Assembly (NCBI GenBank): GCA_977006965.1
Contig: OZ345383.1
Coordinates: 1,178,001 to 1,242,000 of the forward strand
Direction: 5' to 3'
DNA: 64,000 nt
From: Phymatolithon calcareum
Taxonomy: Eukaryota; Rhodophyta; Florideophyceae; Hapalidiales
Both the position numbers and the translations under genes were made by a program. This document shows, one piece after another, positions 20,080-30,272 of the stretch. The notes under the pieces were generated by a model. The model was not told where the DNA came from and searched no databases. It saw nothing but the letters and a program-made list of their open reading frames with translations. Every line of letters begins with the position of its first letter. Position 1 is the first letter of the stretch.

Positions 20080-21111
20080 ACTGATGGAAGACGAGCCCGT
20101 TCAAGCAGGTCATGTGCGAAATTGAGGAGACAGAAGGTCCTAAAAGCGTCCGTATTAGGTACCAGAGCCTAAAGTTACCAAACAGGTAACCTGAAAGAAA
20201 CATGAGACATAAGCTACCCCCGACCGCTAGCGTTACCGTATGGTGACTAGAAAAGCCGCTCCCGTACAGTCTTAAGAGTGTTACTGAGGGCTTTAAAAAC
20301 TCAACTACATAGTTGCAAATAAAAAAGTCCGGAATTGAGGAAGCTTTCCGACGAATACAGCGAGCATCGTCATGTTTTGATAAAGAGCCCGGTATACTAG
20401 CGGTGTTCAACTGCTTTGTTGATCCCACCCGTTCTACTTCTCAATCTGGCAGTCTCACCCGGGGCACATCGACAAGTAACAGTGGAAAAAGGGCAAGGAA
20501 TTTAAGCATCAATCAGCGGCTCTAACGGAACTTCACCTATGAGTCTGGCGTTGTGACAGACCCACCAAAGCGGAACATAACGAAGCGATCGCTATGTCTC
20601 TCTTTTCCTTTTTATGTTCTAATCTGCGAAGAGCAAAGCAAGCAACCGGGCTTTCAGGTGGAAATTCCTTAGGGCCCCCGTACCACTCACACAGAATCGT
20701 ACAATAGACAGGTGTCCTTGGTCGAGAATCAGCGCAACATGCTGCATGCTGAGAGGCATAGCTCAGGCTTTTCAAAGAGTGAAACCTTTCCTCTGGAAAT
20801 CAAACTCAATGTTCACTTGGGCAAGTCGTTTGCGACCCCTAGCCTTTTCAGACGGAATCAAAATGCTAGAGAACAAAGCCGTCCACCTGCCCTCTTGTCA
20901 TGTCCTATCAAGCCATATGGACTTACTGCTTTACCGAAGAGTTGCATTTCGCGGGCTTTTGACTCTTGAGAGCTCAAGAATCGACTACAGTCAGATCGGT
21001 TTGTTTTTGCAGACCTGCAGAAACAGAGCGAGGTCTCTTTTACTCTCAAAAATTACTAAATCTTCGCGGGATCTTGCGCTTCCATGGAAGTATGATCCGC
21101 GTGCAAACATT
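20080..21111. other. Intergenic, possible LRR-like remnant
   Basis: A 123-codon plus-strand frame (20746-21117) has leucine-rich, weakly LRR/F-box-like content (for example GLLTLESSRIDYSQIGLFLQ). It runs exactly into the LINE insertion at 21112, so it may be a gene fragment cut by that element. The 15-mer AGTCCGGAATTGAGG occurs both near 19643 and near 20328, bracketing the RNA candidate. Nothing else is recognised. Confidence 0.3.
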
Positions 21112-21117
21112 GAATAG

Positions 21118-21950
21118 TGTTTCTTTCTTTCTTTCTTTATTGCGAAAGATCGCTCACACTGAGGGTGAGCGCCAGGATCTGTTTTGCAACAGCTCCTCAT
21201 TGTTCAGAAATCTAAGTATCGCTAGGGGTCTCTCACGGCATAGTTCCTCTACTGTTTTGTTACCAACTCGGCCAATAAACGCACGTCTGGAGACAGAGCG
21301 TCCACCACAACCTAGAATCAGGTGCTCGGTAGTTTCTTTGGAACCAGAATTGCAGGCCTTGCACACTGGATCGTACGACATGTTGCATCCGTGCCTAAAG
21401 GCGGCCACCATAGGGGTGAACCCCACTATCAGTTGGTGTAAGATCACCTCCGCTCGTCTATGCGGTATGGGTAGCTCCTCGGGAAGTGTCGGAATGAAGA
21501 CAGGCGCGGGTTTAGCGGATGTTTTGATGATGGATCTCACTGCTTCTAAGGTGAGAGGAATCGCCTGATGGTCCAGCAAGTTCGATTCGCATATACCCCT
21601 TCTTGCTAGATCGTCGGAAGCATCATTTCTTGAAATTCCGCAGTGACTTGGAATCCATATGCATTCAATGAAAATCTCCCTTGACATCAGTTGTTCCATA
21701 AGACCCCAAAGTCGTCGAATCATTTCCCCGTATCTCCGTGCATGTCCGCTAATGGCTTCAATACAGCTCTTGCTGTCGGTGAACCATCTTACCGTGCTTC
21801 CAGGTACAAAGGTGAGCTTCAGAGCTTCTTGAAACGCATGAACTGCTGCAAAGACCTCTGCGTCGAATGACGATCCAACAGCCCCGGCGGTCATCGCTAG
21901 CTCCTTGACCGTCTCGTTGCCGCGCATCAGTAGCACCCCCGGCCCCCCTA
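21118..21950 (-). mobile_element. LINE (non-LTR) 3' fragment: RNase H and CCHC end
   Basis: The minus-strand frame 21936-21154 (260 codons) encodes an RNase H domain (FTDSKSCIEAI, WIPSHCGISRNDASDDLAR) followed by a Cys/His motif CKACNSGSKETTEHLILGC typical of non-LTR retrotransposon C-termini. The 5' end is truncated inside RNase H, so the first catalytic Asp is missing. The 3' end is a run of GAAA repeats after AATAAAG (21120-21145 as TTTC repeats). Flanking near-duplications GAATTGTGTTTC (21951-21962) and GAATAGTGTTTC (21112-21123), with one mismatch, fit a 12-bp target-site duplication. It sits about 40 bp from the acetyltransferase stop. Confidence 0.85.
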
Positions 21951-21997
21951 GAATTGTGTTTCATTGAGCTCTGACTGCGAGGTGGGGGTGAATTTGA

Positions 21998-22576
21998 TTA
22001 CCGAACAACACCGTACACGACAAGATCTTTGAACTTCCCGTTTTTCTTCACGTGTTGTTTTAGAACTCCCTCTTCTTCCATGCCAAGCTTTTCCAAAACG
22101 CGACCTGACGCCGGATTATTCGAATAATGGCCAGCATGAATTTTCTTCAATCCATATCGAGTAAATCCGAACTCGACAACCTCTCGAGCTGCTTCAGTGC
22201 AGTACCCCTGTCCCCAATACGGTTTCCCGACCCAGAATCCAATTTCAGCGTTCTTGTCCTTCTTATTGAGCTCGAGTCCACAGGCACCCATCACGACGTC
22301 CCGGTGTTCGTTGAGACAGATGGCGAAGACGACAGCGGATCCTCTCTTCCACTTCGCGGCATGCGCTTCGATCCAGGTTTTGGCGGCGCCATCGGGGTAT
22401 GGGTGTGGGATGCTCGATGTCATGTCTGAAATATCCTTGCAACGCAGAAGCTGCTCCACAATGCTGGCATCGGATAGGCGAAATGGGCGAAGCAGGAGTC
22501 GGGGTGTGGTCAGCTCCGGTTGATTAACAGATTCAGCTTCAGACACTACAGTTGGCATCGTTTCCTGTAGGGCCAT
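21998..22576 (-). CDS. GNAT acetyltransferase, RimJ/RimL type
   Basis: 192 residues, ATG at 22576, TAA stop, single exon. It transfers acetyl from acetyl-CoA to an amine; RimJ/RimL relatives modify N-termini or small molecules, and the substrate here is unknown. The start LTTPRLLLRPFRLSDA is the family's classical N-terminus, WVGKPYWGQGYCTEAAREVV holds the acetyl-CoA-binding motif A (QGYxTEA), and HAGHYSNNPASGRVLEKLGM is the motif B region. The family is mainly bacterial with fungal and algal members, so an origin by transfer is possible but not shown by composition. Its 3' end is next to a LINE insertion that spares the coding region. Confidence 0.92.
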   Translation of the reverse strand: MALQETMPTVVSEAESVNQPELTTPRLLLRPFRLSDASIVEQLLRCKDISDMTSSIPHPYPDGAAKTWIEAHAAKWKRGSAVVFAICLNEHRDVVMGACGLELNKKDKNAEIGFWVGKPYWGQGYCTEAAREVVEFGFTRYGLKKIHAGHYSNNPASGRVLEKLGMEEEGVLKQHVKKNGKFKDLVVYGVVR

Positions 22577-23148
22577 TTGTTTCCCTTGCTGACTTTCTTT
22601 CCAGCCCTCCAGACTTGATTTTTAACAAGCATCCACGGAGTCTCCGGTCACATGGGATATCGCGAAGCCTGATAGCCGCGGCTTTCAGGCTTTAAGTGCA
22701 ACGGTGGACAACGCAGGTCATTTTTCATGACCAATCCCGTACATGGGTTTGGAAGGGTAACACCTCTCTGTCTTACAGTACAGCGCAGACAGCGAATTGT
22801 TTTTTCAAAATTTCTACTGGAATATCGAGAATCGTCATTCTACTGTAGCGCCATCCGACAGGAAGCTCATCGTCCATATCAGCTCTTGAACCTGTTGCCA
22901 CGGGAACTCCCTACGATTGTCATCCAAACCTTTATCTTTCCATATCATGAAGGAACCCAGTTCCGTGGCTCCAGTTGAATGCAGTCGTGATAATCATTTA
23001 ATACTGAACGATTGTTGCAAAGTGCACACTTTATTGATCGCCAGTTAGTTCGGCATCGTGACAATATCACCGATCGCAATAAAGTAGAGTCAAACAGTCA
23101 ATTTCATGAATTGGAGTAACGCTTTGAGAAAGTCAATCATCAGGACCA
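22577..23148. other. Intergenic, nothing recognised
   Basis: Upstream region of the acetyltransferase gene and the 3' flank of the second zinc-finger paralog. From about 23080 it is similar to 17040-17112. No gene seen. Confidence 0.35.
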
Positions 23149-23523
23149 CTAGTCTTCGTCAAACAAGAGTCCCGCTCCCACCATAGCGTGCCAATGTCCC
23201 CCAAGCGCGTCATCTGCAGCGAGTGTTTTTGCCGGCATCAGAGTCTGTTCTTCAAAATGGGAAGCACGATCAGCTTTTTTGGATTTACTGCGCTTTGTCC
23301 TGCGAGTTTCTCTGTGTCGCAATCGTCTCGCCGTGGCAAGATGTGGGATGGTGACCGTGGCGGAGGCTTGTACTTCGTCTGCTAGGAGCTGCATCCATGC
23401 GCATTCGAATGTGCAGAAGACTCGGCCGTGCATATCAGTGGTACCAGCACCCCATCGGTCGCCAAGTCGATGGTCCTTTGCACAGTATGCGCATGCCAGG
23501 TTGACGCCCATATTGGGATTCAT
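23149..23523 (-). CDS. Small FCS/FLZ-like zinc-finger protein, paralog 2
   Basis: 124 residues, ATG at 23523, TAG stop. About two-thirds identical to the protein at 17113-17466. It has the same CAYC ... FCTFECAWMQLLADEVQA zinc motif, the basic RRLRHRETRRTKRSKSKK stretch and a C-terminus with HWHAMVG and LLFDED. It has a 7-residue insertion (around HFEEQTL) between the basic and C-terminal parts. Both copies lie on the same strand 6 kb apart, and similarity extends into both flanks, so this is a segmental duplication. Function unknown; the retained Cys residues and reading frame argue that both are functional. Confidence 0.75.
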   Translation of the reverse strand: MNPNMGVNLACAYCAKDHRLGDRWGAGTTDMHGRVFCTFECAWMQLLADEVQASATVTIPHLATARRLRHRETRRTKRSKSKKADRASHFEEQTLMPAKTLAADDALGGHWHAMVGAGLLFDED

Positions 23524-23895
23524 GTCCGATCGGTGATTTTCGAATCTGAATGGTCAGGCCGGTCGATTGGGGAAAGGGTGTCGAGGAATCTGTAAAGTGA
23601 AGAGGACGACGAGAGTATAAGTAGGCGGTGAAAACGAGCGGGGTGTGGCAGAGGATAAGTTTGATGGCATGCAGCACATCTTCAACAATCTATCCTTTAT
23701 GGCAAAGCTGTGGAAGGCAATAAACAAGTGCGTTTCATCATGATGTAAGTCGACGCCGCCTTCGGCGGACAGCCGTCCCGTCGAATAGCTAAAGGGTACC
23801 GAGCTGGGCGAGGGATTACACACCGAATTACTCACCGGATTATTGTGCACACAGAACCCATGAAATACCGTCTATTTGCTACATCGATAGTGTCT

Positions 23896-23956
23896 GTCAC
23901 CAATAAAATGTGTGCACGTCATTCTGATGTCGTGGCCGATGACAGCTATTGGTGGC
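23896..23956 (-). promoter_or_regulatory. Inverted CCAAT pair upstream of zinc-finger paralog 2
   Basis: CACCAAT (23898-23904) and ATTGGTG (23948-23954), about 375-430 bp upstream of the ATG. It matches the pair upstream of the paralog at 17.9 kb in orientation and spacing, while the DNA between has diverged. Confidence 0.4.
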
Positions 23957-24160
23957 GATATCATATCTAAGAACATCCAATTATGTACTTAGGAATTGTT
24001 TTGCCAATGATACTGTACTAGCTCATCTGGCTTATAGACGAACAGCATCGTGCTGATCATAAATAGAAAAATCACACTTGAAGTGAGGTGATTTTTTGAG
24101 TCACAAGGCCGGCAAATTGAGGGCGAGATGATTCATGGCATGTGAGGAACATTACTCTGA

Positions 24161-24561
24161 GGGCCGTTCTTAACGCGTGTATGTATGTTCAGCATGTTGG
24201 AAGCAGTGTAACGCGTTTTGTTACAAGTGTCACTCGAACATGCGCTCTCTGCATGATGTGTCTTAACATATGTGTCGCTGTTTCTGTACTGTAAGGCGAG
24301 TACGAAAACCAATTTCGCGCGCAATTGAACTATTACAAAGGCGGTGTGTCGTCCAATGATTTTCCTCCTAGCGTTTCATTGCATCGAACATGCCGGATCC
24401 TCCTCTTTCGTTGTACGCCTTCGAACATGCGCGAACATGCATACGCATGTTCAGAGCTTTTTAAGGCGTGACACTGAAGCAATATGATACTGGATCTACT
24501 ATCCAGTAAGCACACGAGAATTGAACAAACATGCCGAACATACACGCGTTAAGAACGGCCC
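24161..24561. mobile_element. PIF/Harbinger-like MITE, 401 bp
   Basis: 24-bp perfect terminal inverted repeats beginning GGGCCGTTCTTAACGCGTG (24161-24184 and 24538-24561), extending imperfectly about 12 bp further inward, flanked by TGA on both sides (24158-24160, 24562-24564). A 3-bp T-N-A duplication and a GGGCC terminus suggest PIF/Harbinger. The motif GAACATGC recurs inside in both orientations (for example 24423-24450) as subterminal repeats. There is no transposase, so it is non-autonomous. Confidence 0.85.
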
Positions 24562-24796
24562 TGACCAAAGGAGGTTTCCTTGCACGATACTTGCTTCAAA
24601 AACGCACGTACATCTTAATAGCTTGCGCTATTTGTTGTCGGTCAGGAGACGGTGATTAGAAAAACATCTATTGATATTTGTAATCTCAAATTCACAACGA
24701 CACCCTAAATGACTGAGCCAGAAGCCCTCTTTCGAACTCAATTTTTCCGGCTCTAATGCCTCTTGGCCGTTCAGCAATTCAAATTCTCGAATGAGA

Positions 24797-24918
24797 GCTA
24801 TGCCGTGAGAGACCCTTAGCAACACTCAAATTTCTGTACAATAAGAAGCTGGTGCAGAACAGCTTTTTGCCCACACCTTCCGTGCGAGTGATCTTTCCAC
24901 AATAAGGAAAGAAAGAAA
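24797..24918 (+). mobile_element. LINE 3' end, second copy
   Basis: About 120 bp closely similar to the last 120 bp of the LINE at 21.1 kb. It covers the codons for the CREKPLA-like end, the stop region, GTGATCTTTCCACAATAAGG, and the tail GAAAGAAAGAAA. Strongly 5'-truncated, opposite orientation to the copy at 21.1 kb. Confidence 0.8.
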
Positions 24919-24949
24919 TCCTCAACTTTCTTGCCGGTTGCCTCATTTA

Positions 24950-25650
24950 TTTTAATTTCGCTGGGTGGGTCGTGCAAGCAATAACATACAAATCCTGCGG
25001 CACAGCAGCTGCAATCTCATTGACCGTCTTCTGGAGATAGCCAGGCTTGTAAACAATACTATTGCAACGGATTGGAGCTAAAAGTGCAATCCGCAATACG
25101 AATTGCAAGTCAGATTCCGCGGCAATACATACTGCAATCCAAAATTCCGCAGCAATCCATATTGCAATCCAATATTCCATGGCAATTCTCATCCCAATCA
25201 ATATTCGGTTGACTTCCAGGTTCAGCTTGTGGCTGTTACAACCGGCATGAGGAATGCCACTCAAACGTGCAATTAGTCCATTGGTCGCCGTGTTATTAGC
25301 CACGAAGCAAACACACCAGTTAACCAGAGTGCGACCGTAAAACGGCAAATGTTGCGGAAGTAGTGCAGGTACGCCTCGGCGTTAAGTCGTGTCGCTTCAT
25401 CGGTCGATGAATCATCATCCACCTTGCCCAATGGAGAGAGATCCAGCAAGACAAGTCGTGGAGTGTGCTGGACGGAAACACCTGAACGGACGCGAACTGT
25501 AGTACTCGAACAGTATGAAGCAATCGCTCCAAGCTAGTGCACACTGCCACAGGACCCTCCGCCATGCATCAGCGCTCTGATTGTGCCTTTCAACTCGCAT
25601 GCAATACGTTTCTCAACAAGCCCAACGAGCTGAAAGATGATTCCAATGAG
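24950..25650 (-). pseudogene. hAT-like transposase remnant
   Basis: Minus-strand frames show, in order: EKRIACELKGTIRALM; then LVLLDLSPLGKVDDDSS and RLNAEAYLHYFRNI; after a frameshift, FYGRTLVNWCVCFVANNTATNGL and LSGIPHAGCNSHKLNLEVNR. This matches the order of hAT-superfamily transposases with a D-x-x-x-x-N (usually GDNC..N) block and a CxSHRxNL block. At least one frameshift and one in-frame TAG inactivate it, and a tandem repeat (25075-25190) interrupts it after the NLEVNR block. Its own terminal repeats were not found, so it cannot be linked to either hAT MITE. Confidence 0.7.
25075..25190. repeat. Imperfect tandem repeat, about 30-bp unit
   Basis: Three to four degenerate copies of a unit like ATTCCGCRGCAATACATA followed by TGCAATCCA, in the hAT-like transposase remnant. 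ATTGCAAT-type words are also dense at about 26640-26745 and 27400-27475. Confidence 0.6.
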
Positions 25651-25806
25651 CGTAGCCCGGCACAGGGGGGGTTATATGTTGATTTATTTTAAAAGCTCCC
25701 AAAACCGCAATTTGATTAACAGGGCAGCTTCTCGCTGTCTTCCACATTCATCTCTCTACTAGCCTCCTAATATCTCCTTAATGCGAATTTCTCTGCCTCC
25801 GAGGGC

Positions 25807-26290
25807 TCAAGTGAGTTGTTCGCATTCATATTCTGTTTCTTGGTCGATCTTCATGCACCGTAGTGTGCGTTGGAGCACAACGAGCTCAGCCACAGCACCG
25901 GGCCCAAAGTACTTCGCTAAAACTGATTTTCTCCACAAAGGAGCTATGTTGAAAAGAAATCTCAGGCATCTCAACCGCGCAGTTCTGTCCCTTATACGTA
26001 ACACTCCAGCTAGTTCATTCGGCTTGTCGATCGGGATTTTAATTGTCCGTCCCTCTTCTTCCAACGTCCATATTTTGCTGCTTCCCGTATGCGACCGGTT
26101 TTGATACCATACGTTCTTCTGCTTGTTTTAGAGCTTCGTTGAGGTGCTTCTATTCTCTAAGATGTCCAATATCCTTTGATACATCTTCCAGGTATTCTTC
26201 TCTTCCTTGGTATTCTTCTGCAAGCTCAAGATACTTCTTACATCTTACCAGGCTTAAGGCGAACCTTTCAGCCTGGTGCGCTATCCTTAT
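25807..26290 (-). pseudogene. Coding-like remnant, unknown family
   Basis: The minus strand reads HQAERFALSLVRCKKYLEL and then a Lys/Glu-rich coiled-coil-like stretch with one TAG, then, in another frame, RTIKIPIDKPNELAGVLRIR followed by LRFLFNIAPLWRKS. The pattern looks protein-coding but decayed. It may be the 5' part of a transposon gene. I do not recognise the family. Confidence 0.35.
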
Positions 26291-27535
26291 CTGTGGACCC
26301 GGCAGAGGGGGACTGAGAACCGGGAAAATTGGCGTACGTACTCATCTTACACGTACTACAAAGGAAGGTTCTTCATGACGATCAAGCGCAGAAATCCCCA
26401 CACCGCTCTGTCATACTCAGACATCGCCCGTTTGTGAAAATGGAACTTGACGGTACCGCCTTTCTCCATGGAAGCGGATAACGCATGATGATAAATTCGA
26501 TTGAGCACGGGTAGCTGAACGGACGACACTGCGCCTTTTACAACAAGACGAACAAAAGAAGGGAAGAAGGAAAAGACGGACAGGGATGGCGTCGTCTTCG
26601 GATGGCGACCATGGCTTGGCTGTCAACCTTGGTACAGACAGAGCTCGGAACAATTCAATTGCAAAAGATTTCTGCTAGAGTTGCAATGCGCAATTCGAAT
26701 TGCTCCAGGCTGAATTTTGCTTCGACTATTGCAATGCACCGCGGCGGGCAGTCAAGGATAGTCTTATTTACCCCAGGAAGGGGCATTTCCGTCAAACATT
26801 AAACTACCTAGCGTTCAGCATGGACATTACATGTAGCTGCCGTTTATGAGCTCTCCCGTTACTGCATCGCGAGCAGCGACTCGTTGTAGAGGCGCTGTAG
26901 AGTTGCGTCTTGTTCAGATGTGGTTTGGCCTTTGGCGTAGCATCGTTCTAGGGGGTCGTACGGATTCCTGTAGCCTCTCTTCTCGATGAATGATACGATA
27001 GGAGTGGGGCAGCTCGGCTTCGGGAACCGATGCTACAGCCAGTCTCTCTCAATCGAGACGCCTGTCGTTCTCTCGATCATATGCCGCTTCAAATTGCCAA
27101 CGAACAGCATCAACGCGAACACGATGTCTTTGGGGATCGACTTGCTCATGGCGACTGGGGGCCCTCGTGATCTGTGGAGTGCGGATCAGGTGAGAATGAT
27201 CGTCGCTATTGAGACTGCATTGTACAACGCGGTGATGCTGTGTTTCTCAGTCTACGTAACACTGCATCACTACGTTGTAAGCACAGCTGATACCGTTGAC
27301 AAGCTTAAATTCACGCCGCATTTCGATTTTAGTCCGTAAGCTAACGAAACCTAGCCGATCGCGTGACGAGACTCCACGTAGCATACGGATGGAGCCTCGA
27401 CGATGCAATGCGAATTGTAATTCCGGAGCTCTCCGCAATCTCACATTGAAATTCCCTATTGCAATCCCAATATGTTGGGTCCGAGCCCTGGGTACAGACG
27501 CACGAAAAAGGGAAAAAGGGGCGCGCAATGACCAC
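26291..27535. other. Unassigned DNA left of chromovirus copy A
   Basis: No recognised gene. It contains clusters of ATTGCAAT-like words and the perfect palindrome GCAATTCGAATTGC near 26690. It abuts the 5' LTR of copy A. Confidence 0.35.
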
Positions 27536-27540
27536 CATGT

Positions 27541-27861
27541 TGTGGCGTCCAACACCACTATCATACCCTCCATTTCCTATAAGACTAGCTCCCTTCAAAT
27601 TGTCATAACAGATTACATTTACAGCAAGCCCTTACAAATAGCATTACAGTCATTACATTACCGTGGAGGATCACCAACGGAAAACTCTAGAACAGCTGCG
27701 TACAGCTTACAGCTGCTTTACACAGCTTACAACTTACAGGTACTTACACTGTAAGCGCCTGCGGCGGGCTCGGAATCCGCTTCGCGGCGCCCTCGGCTTT
27801 TTGCCAGGGGACAACCCCGACCAAAAACAGTGTACCATCCTGTGCGATTCACAACCCCACA
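27541..27861 (+). repeat. 5' LTR of copy A (shortened)
   Basis: 321 bp, versus 442 bp for its partner. About 25 bp around the GTTTCGATGCGTACTTACACC segment and about 95 bp before the CGCTTCGCGGCGCCC segment are missing, so it has lost the TATA box. TTACAG words are dense throughout. Confidence 0.9.
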
Positions 27862-27864
27862 GCT

Positions 27865-27880
27865 TGGTAGCACCGGACCC
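27865..27880 (+). other. Primer-binding site of copy A
   Basis: TGGTAGCACCGGACCC starts 3 nt after the 5' LTR. TGG pairs with a tRNA CCA end, and TGGTAGCA fits a tRNA whose acceptor strand starts AGCA, as initiator Met tRNAs do. The exact tRNA is an inference. The same site is present in copy B (complement at about 50290-50305). Confidence 0.6.
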
Positions 27881-27982
27881 AGACCGAAGAGTAAGTTGGA
27901 GCTCCTGCTGAGCCTCTCTTCTCCCAGTCGTCCACGACCCTTCCAGCGGTGTGCGCGATTGCGAGTTGCAGAGTACTAACCA

Positions 27983-28673
27983 GTGTCACTTCTTGTGTGC
28001 TCACCAGTGGCCTCAGTTTACCGTTTAGACCGCACGCCGTCTCCCTCGTGCTACACAGAAACCCACCCTCTCACCCCGCTGTCCGACATCCCGAAAACTC
28101 CGCCGCCGTCCTCCGACCTCTGGGAGCCTCGCACGCCGGAACCGTTGGACGGTCCACGAGAGTGCTCCACCCCAAGAACCCCAACGCCTCCGTGTCCAAT
28201 CCCCGTTGATCTCCCGTCTCCTCAGCGTCGAACATCCACTTTTCCCCCCGCGTTGAGCCTGCCATCGGTCCCTCGTGCTCCTGTCCGTCGCCTTCTCGCC
28301 GAGACAAGTCAGCGCTACGGCGAGTTTGATTCCGCTTCCCGGATCATCCGCAGACACCAACCGGCTCCTCAGCGCCCGGTCCTCCGCATCCACGTCAATC
28401 CGGATTCAGAAGACCCAACGTCGGCATCAAGGACTCAAGCGTAGGAACACCAAGAAGACCCTCCAGTGCATACCGTGCGGTAAGGTTTTCTCGTGTAAGA
28501 AACAGGAAGAAGACCACCGCCTCACCCGTCGACACAAACTTAAGACTTCCTATAAGCCCGACAAGTGCTGCGATCTTACCTTCTCTAGCCCTGAGGACTA
28601 TCATAGGCACGTTAATAGTCGGAAGCACAAACTCTTTGTGCAAGGAATTATTGAATCCTCCCGCTCTTCCTAA
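27983..28673 (+). pseudogene. Copy A upstream ORF: Pro-rich plus two C2H2-type zinc fingers
   Basis: Between LTR and gag. The first part is Pro-rich (SDIPKTPPP...). The second part, in another frame, encodes LQCIPCGKVFSCKKQEEDHR...H, a C-x2-C-x12-H-x5-H finger, then a second finger-like CC...DYHRHVNSRKH, ending at 28673. Comparison with copy B shows substitutions mainly at third codon positions in both parts, so both were coding. An insertion of about 90-130 bp in copy A and an 8-nt indel in copy B account for the frame differences, which suggests one ancestral ORF. The start codon is unclear. C2H2 fingers ahead of gag are unusual for a chromovirus; binding of nucleic acid is a guess. Confidence 0.65.
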
Positions 28674-28697
28674 ATAAATCTTCTCTTGTGTGGTAAC

Positions 28698-30272
28698 ATG
28701 GATCCCAACCCCCAGAACCAACAGAATCAGCCGAACCAGCCGAACCCACCAACTCTACAAGAACTTACCAATGCATACCACAACCTTTTGGCACAGTTCG
28801 ATAATGCACAACAAAACATTGCCTCGATCCAGACCGACCTGAATCAAACCAAGACAGCCTTACAAAATGCCCAGATTCAGCTCGGAACCCAAGTTAAACC
28901 GTCGAAAATCAAGTCTCCTGAACCCTTTAAGGGAAAGGACTCGGTTTTCAGTTGGACAACTCACATGAACAACTACCTCTCCGGCTCGACTGACGACCAG
29001 GCCTTACCTATCGCCGTCAGCTACTTTTATGGTCCAGACCATGAATGGGGGATTGTTTACAAGGAAACCGAAGACGGTCGAAACATCACAACTTGGAGCC
29101 AGCTACGTGAAGCATTGATCTCTCGCTTCGAAACCCTAAACAAAGAGAAGATTGCTAGAGATAAACTCGCCAAATGGAAACAGCTCAAAGATGTTTCCAC
29201 GTTCAATGAAGACTTCCAGAGAATCATCCTCGACATTCCGAGCATCAGCGTAGACGAGCAGATCGATCGCCACACCCGCGGGCTTAAGTCCTACATCTGG
29301 ATGGAACTATGCACGAACGAGTATACCAAGCTCGCTGACGCCATGCGTGACGCTGAACGAGTTGAGTCCGCTCACAGCCGACTTACAAAGCCCCCTACTG
29401 GTAACCGAAACGGTCAAGGTAACCAGAGACAGGGAAATAAAGTACAGGCACCCGTTCCCATGGAGATTGGAAACATACAGCTGCAGAAGCTCATTCCGGC
29501 TGAACGTGAGATCTGTATGAAAGAAGGCCGATGCCTTCGTTGCCGCGAGAAAGATCATATGACAAAAAAACTGCCCAAAAGGCCAGAGGAACTGAGAGCT
29601 GACGAGCCTCCCACATCTCCCACTGACTGTCCCTCAGTTCCGAATACCATTCCACCACCTCCTGATCCTCCTCCTGAAACGCCTCTCGAGAATCAATTGT
29701 CCGAGAGTGATCCCTTCGAACCTTCCAACCCTAGTCTTCTGGTCACTAGAGCCAAAGTTTCCGGCGTTTCCGCAAGAATCCTCATTGATGATGGTGCCGA
29801 ACTCAATTACATTTCCGAAGATTTTTGCTCCCGACACGGTATATCAATTGAAACTGCGAATAAAACCGCCTCCATGGCTAATTGCACAAGTCAAATCCTC
29901 AAGAGTACCATACACCATATCCCTATTACCATAGGTGGTTATACGGAAAAACTCCGATTCGCAGTCTGCCCGTTGAATTACGACGTATACCTAGGAAAAA
30001 AGTGGACTTCCGATAGAAGAGCCATTATCAACTGTTACACCAATGAAGTAAACTTTTCAGACAAGGGGAAACATCATACCATTCTCGCCAATGAACCAAG
30101 AAGGCCTAGCCTCGTCTCCGTGAATGCAATTACCAAAGATGAAAAACGAAATAACCCCTTGTATGCTGTCGTCCTCCGAAAAATCCCCGAAACCAACGAA
30201 GAGATAGCCGAAAATGCACGGAACCAAGAAATTCGTGCGATACTACACGAATTCAAGGACGTATTCCCATAG
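28698..30272 (+). pseudogene. Copy A gag-protease
   Basis: ATG at 28698, 12 codons into an open frame that ends at TAG 30270-30272. Gag: Gln/Asn/Pro-rich start, coiled coil, and the capsid-like region with FKGKDSVFSWTTHMNNYLSG. The zinc knuckle reads CLRCREKDHMTKKL, so its last Cys is lost (intact CLRCRGKGHMPRNC in copies B and C). Retropepsin region: ILIDDGAELNYISEDF, where the usual D-[ST]-G is DDG. In this copy gag and protease are in one frame because of one extra A in an A-run beside the knuckle. Confidence 0.85.

Noticed and set aside
21120-21145. Independent (TTTC)n microsatellite
   Set aside because: It is the 3' tail of the LINE; the same tail follows the other two LINE copies.
25060-25200. 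CRISPR-like array
   Set aside because: Repeats are imperfect, directly adjacent without unique spacers, and the genome is eukaryotic.
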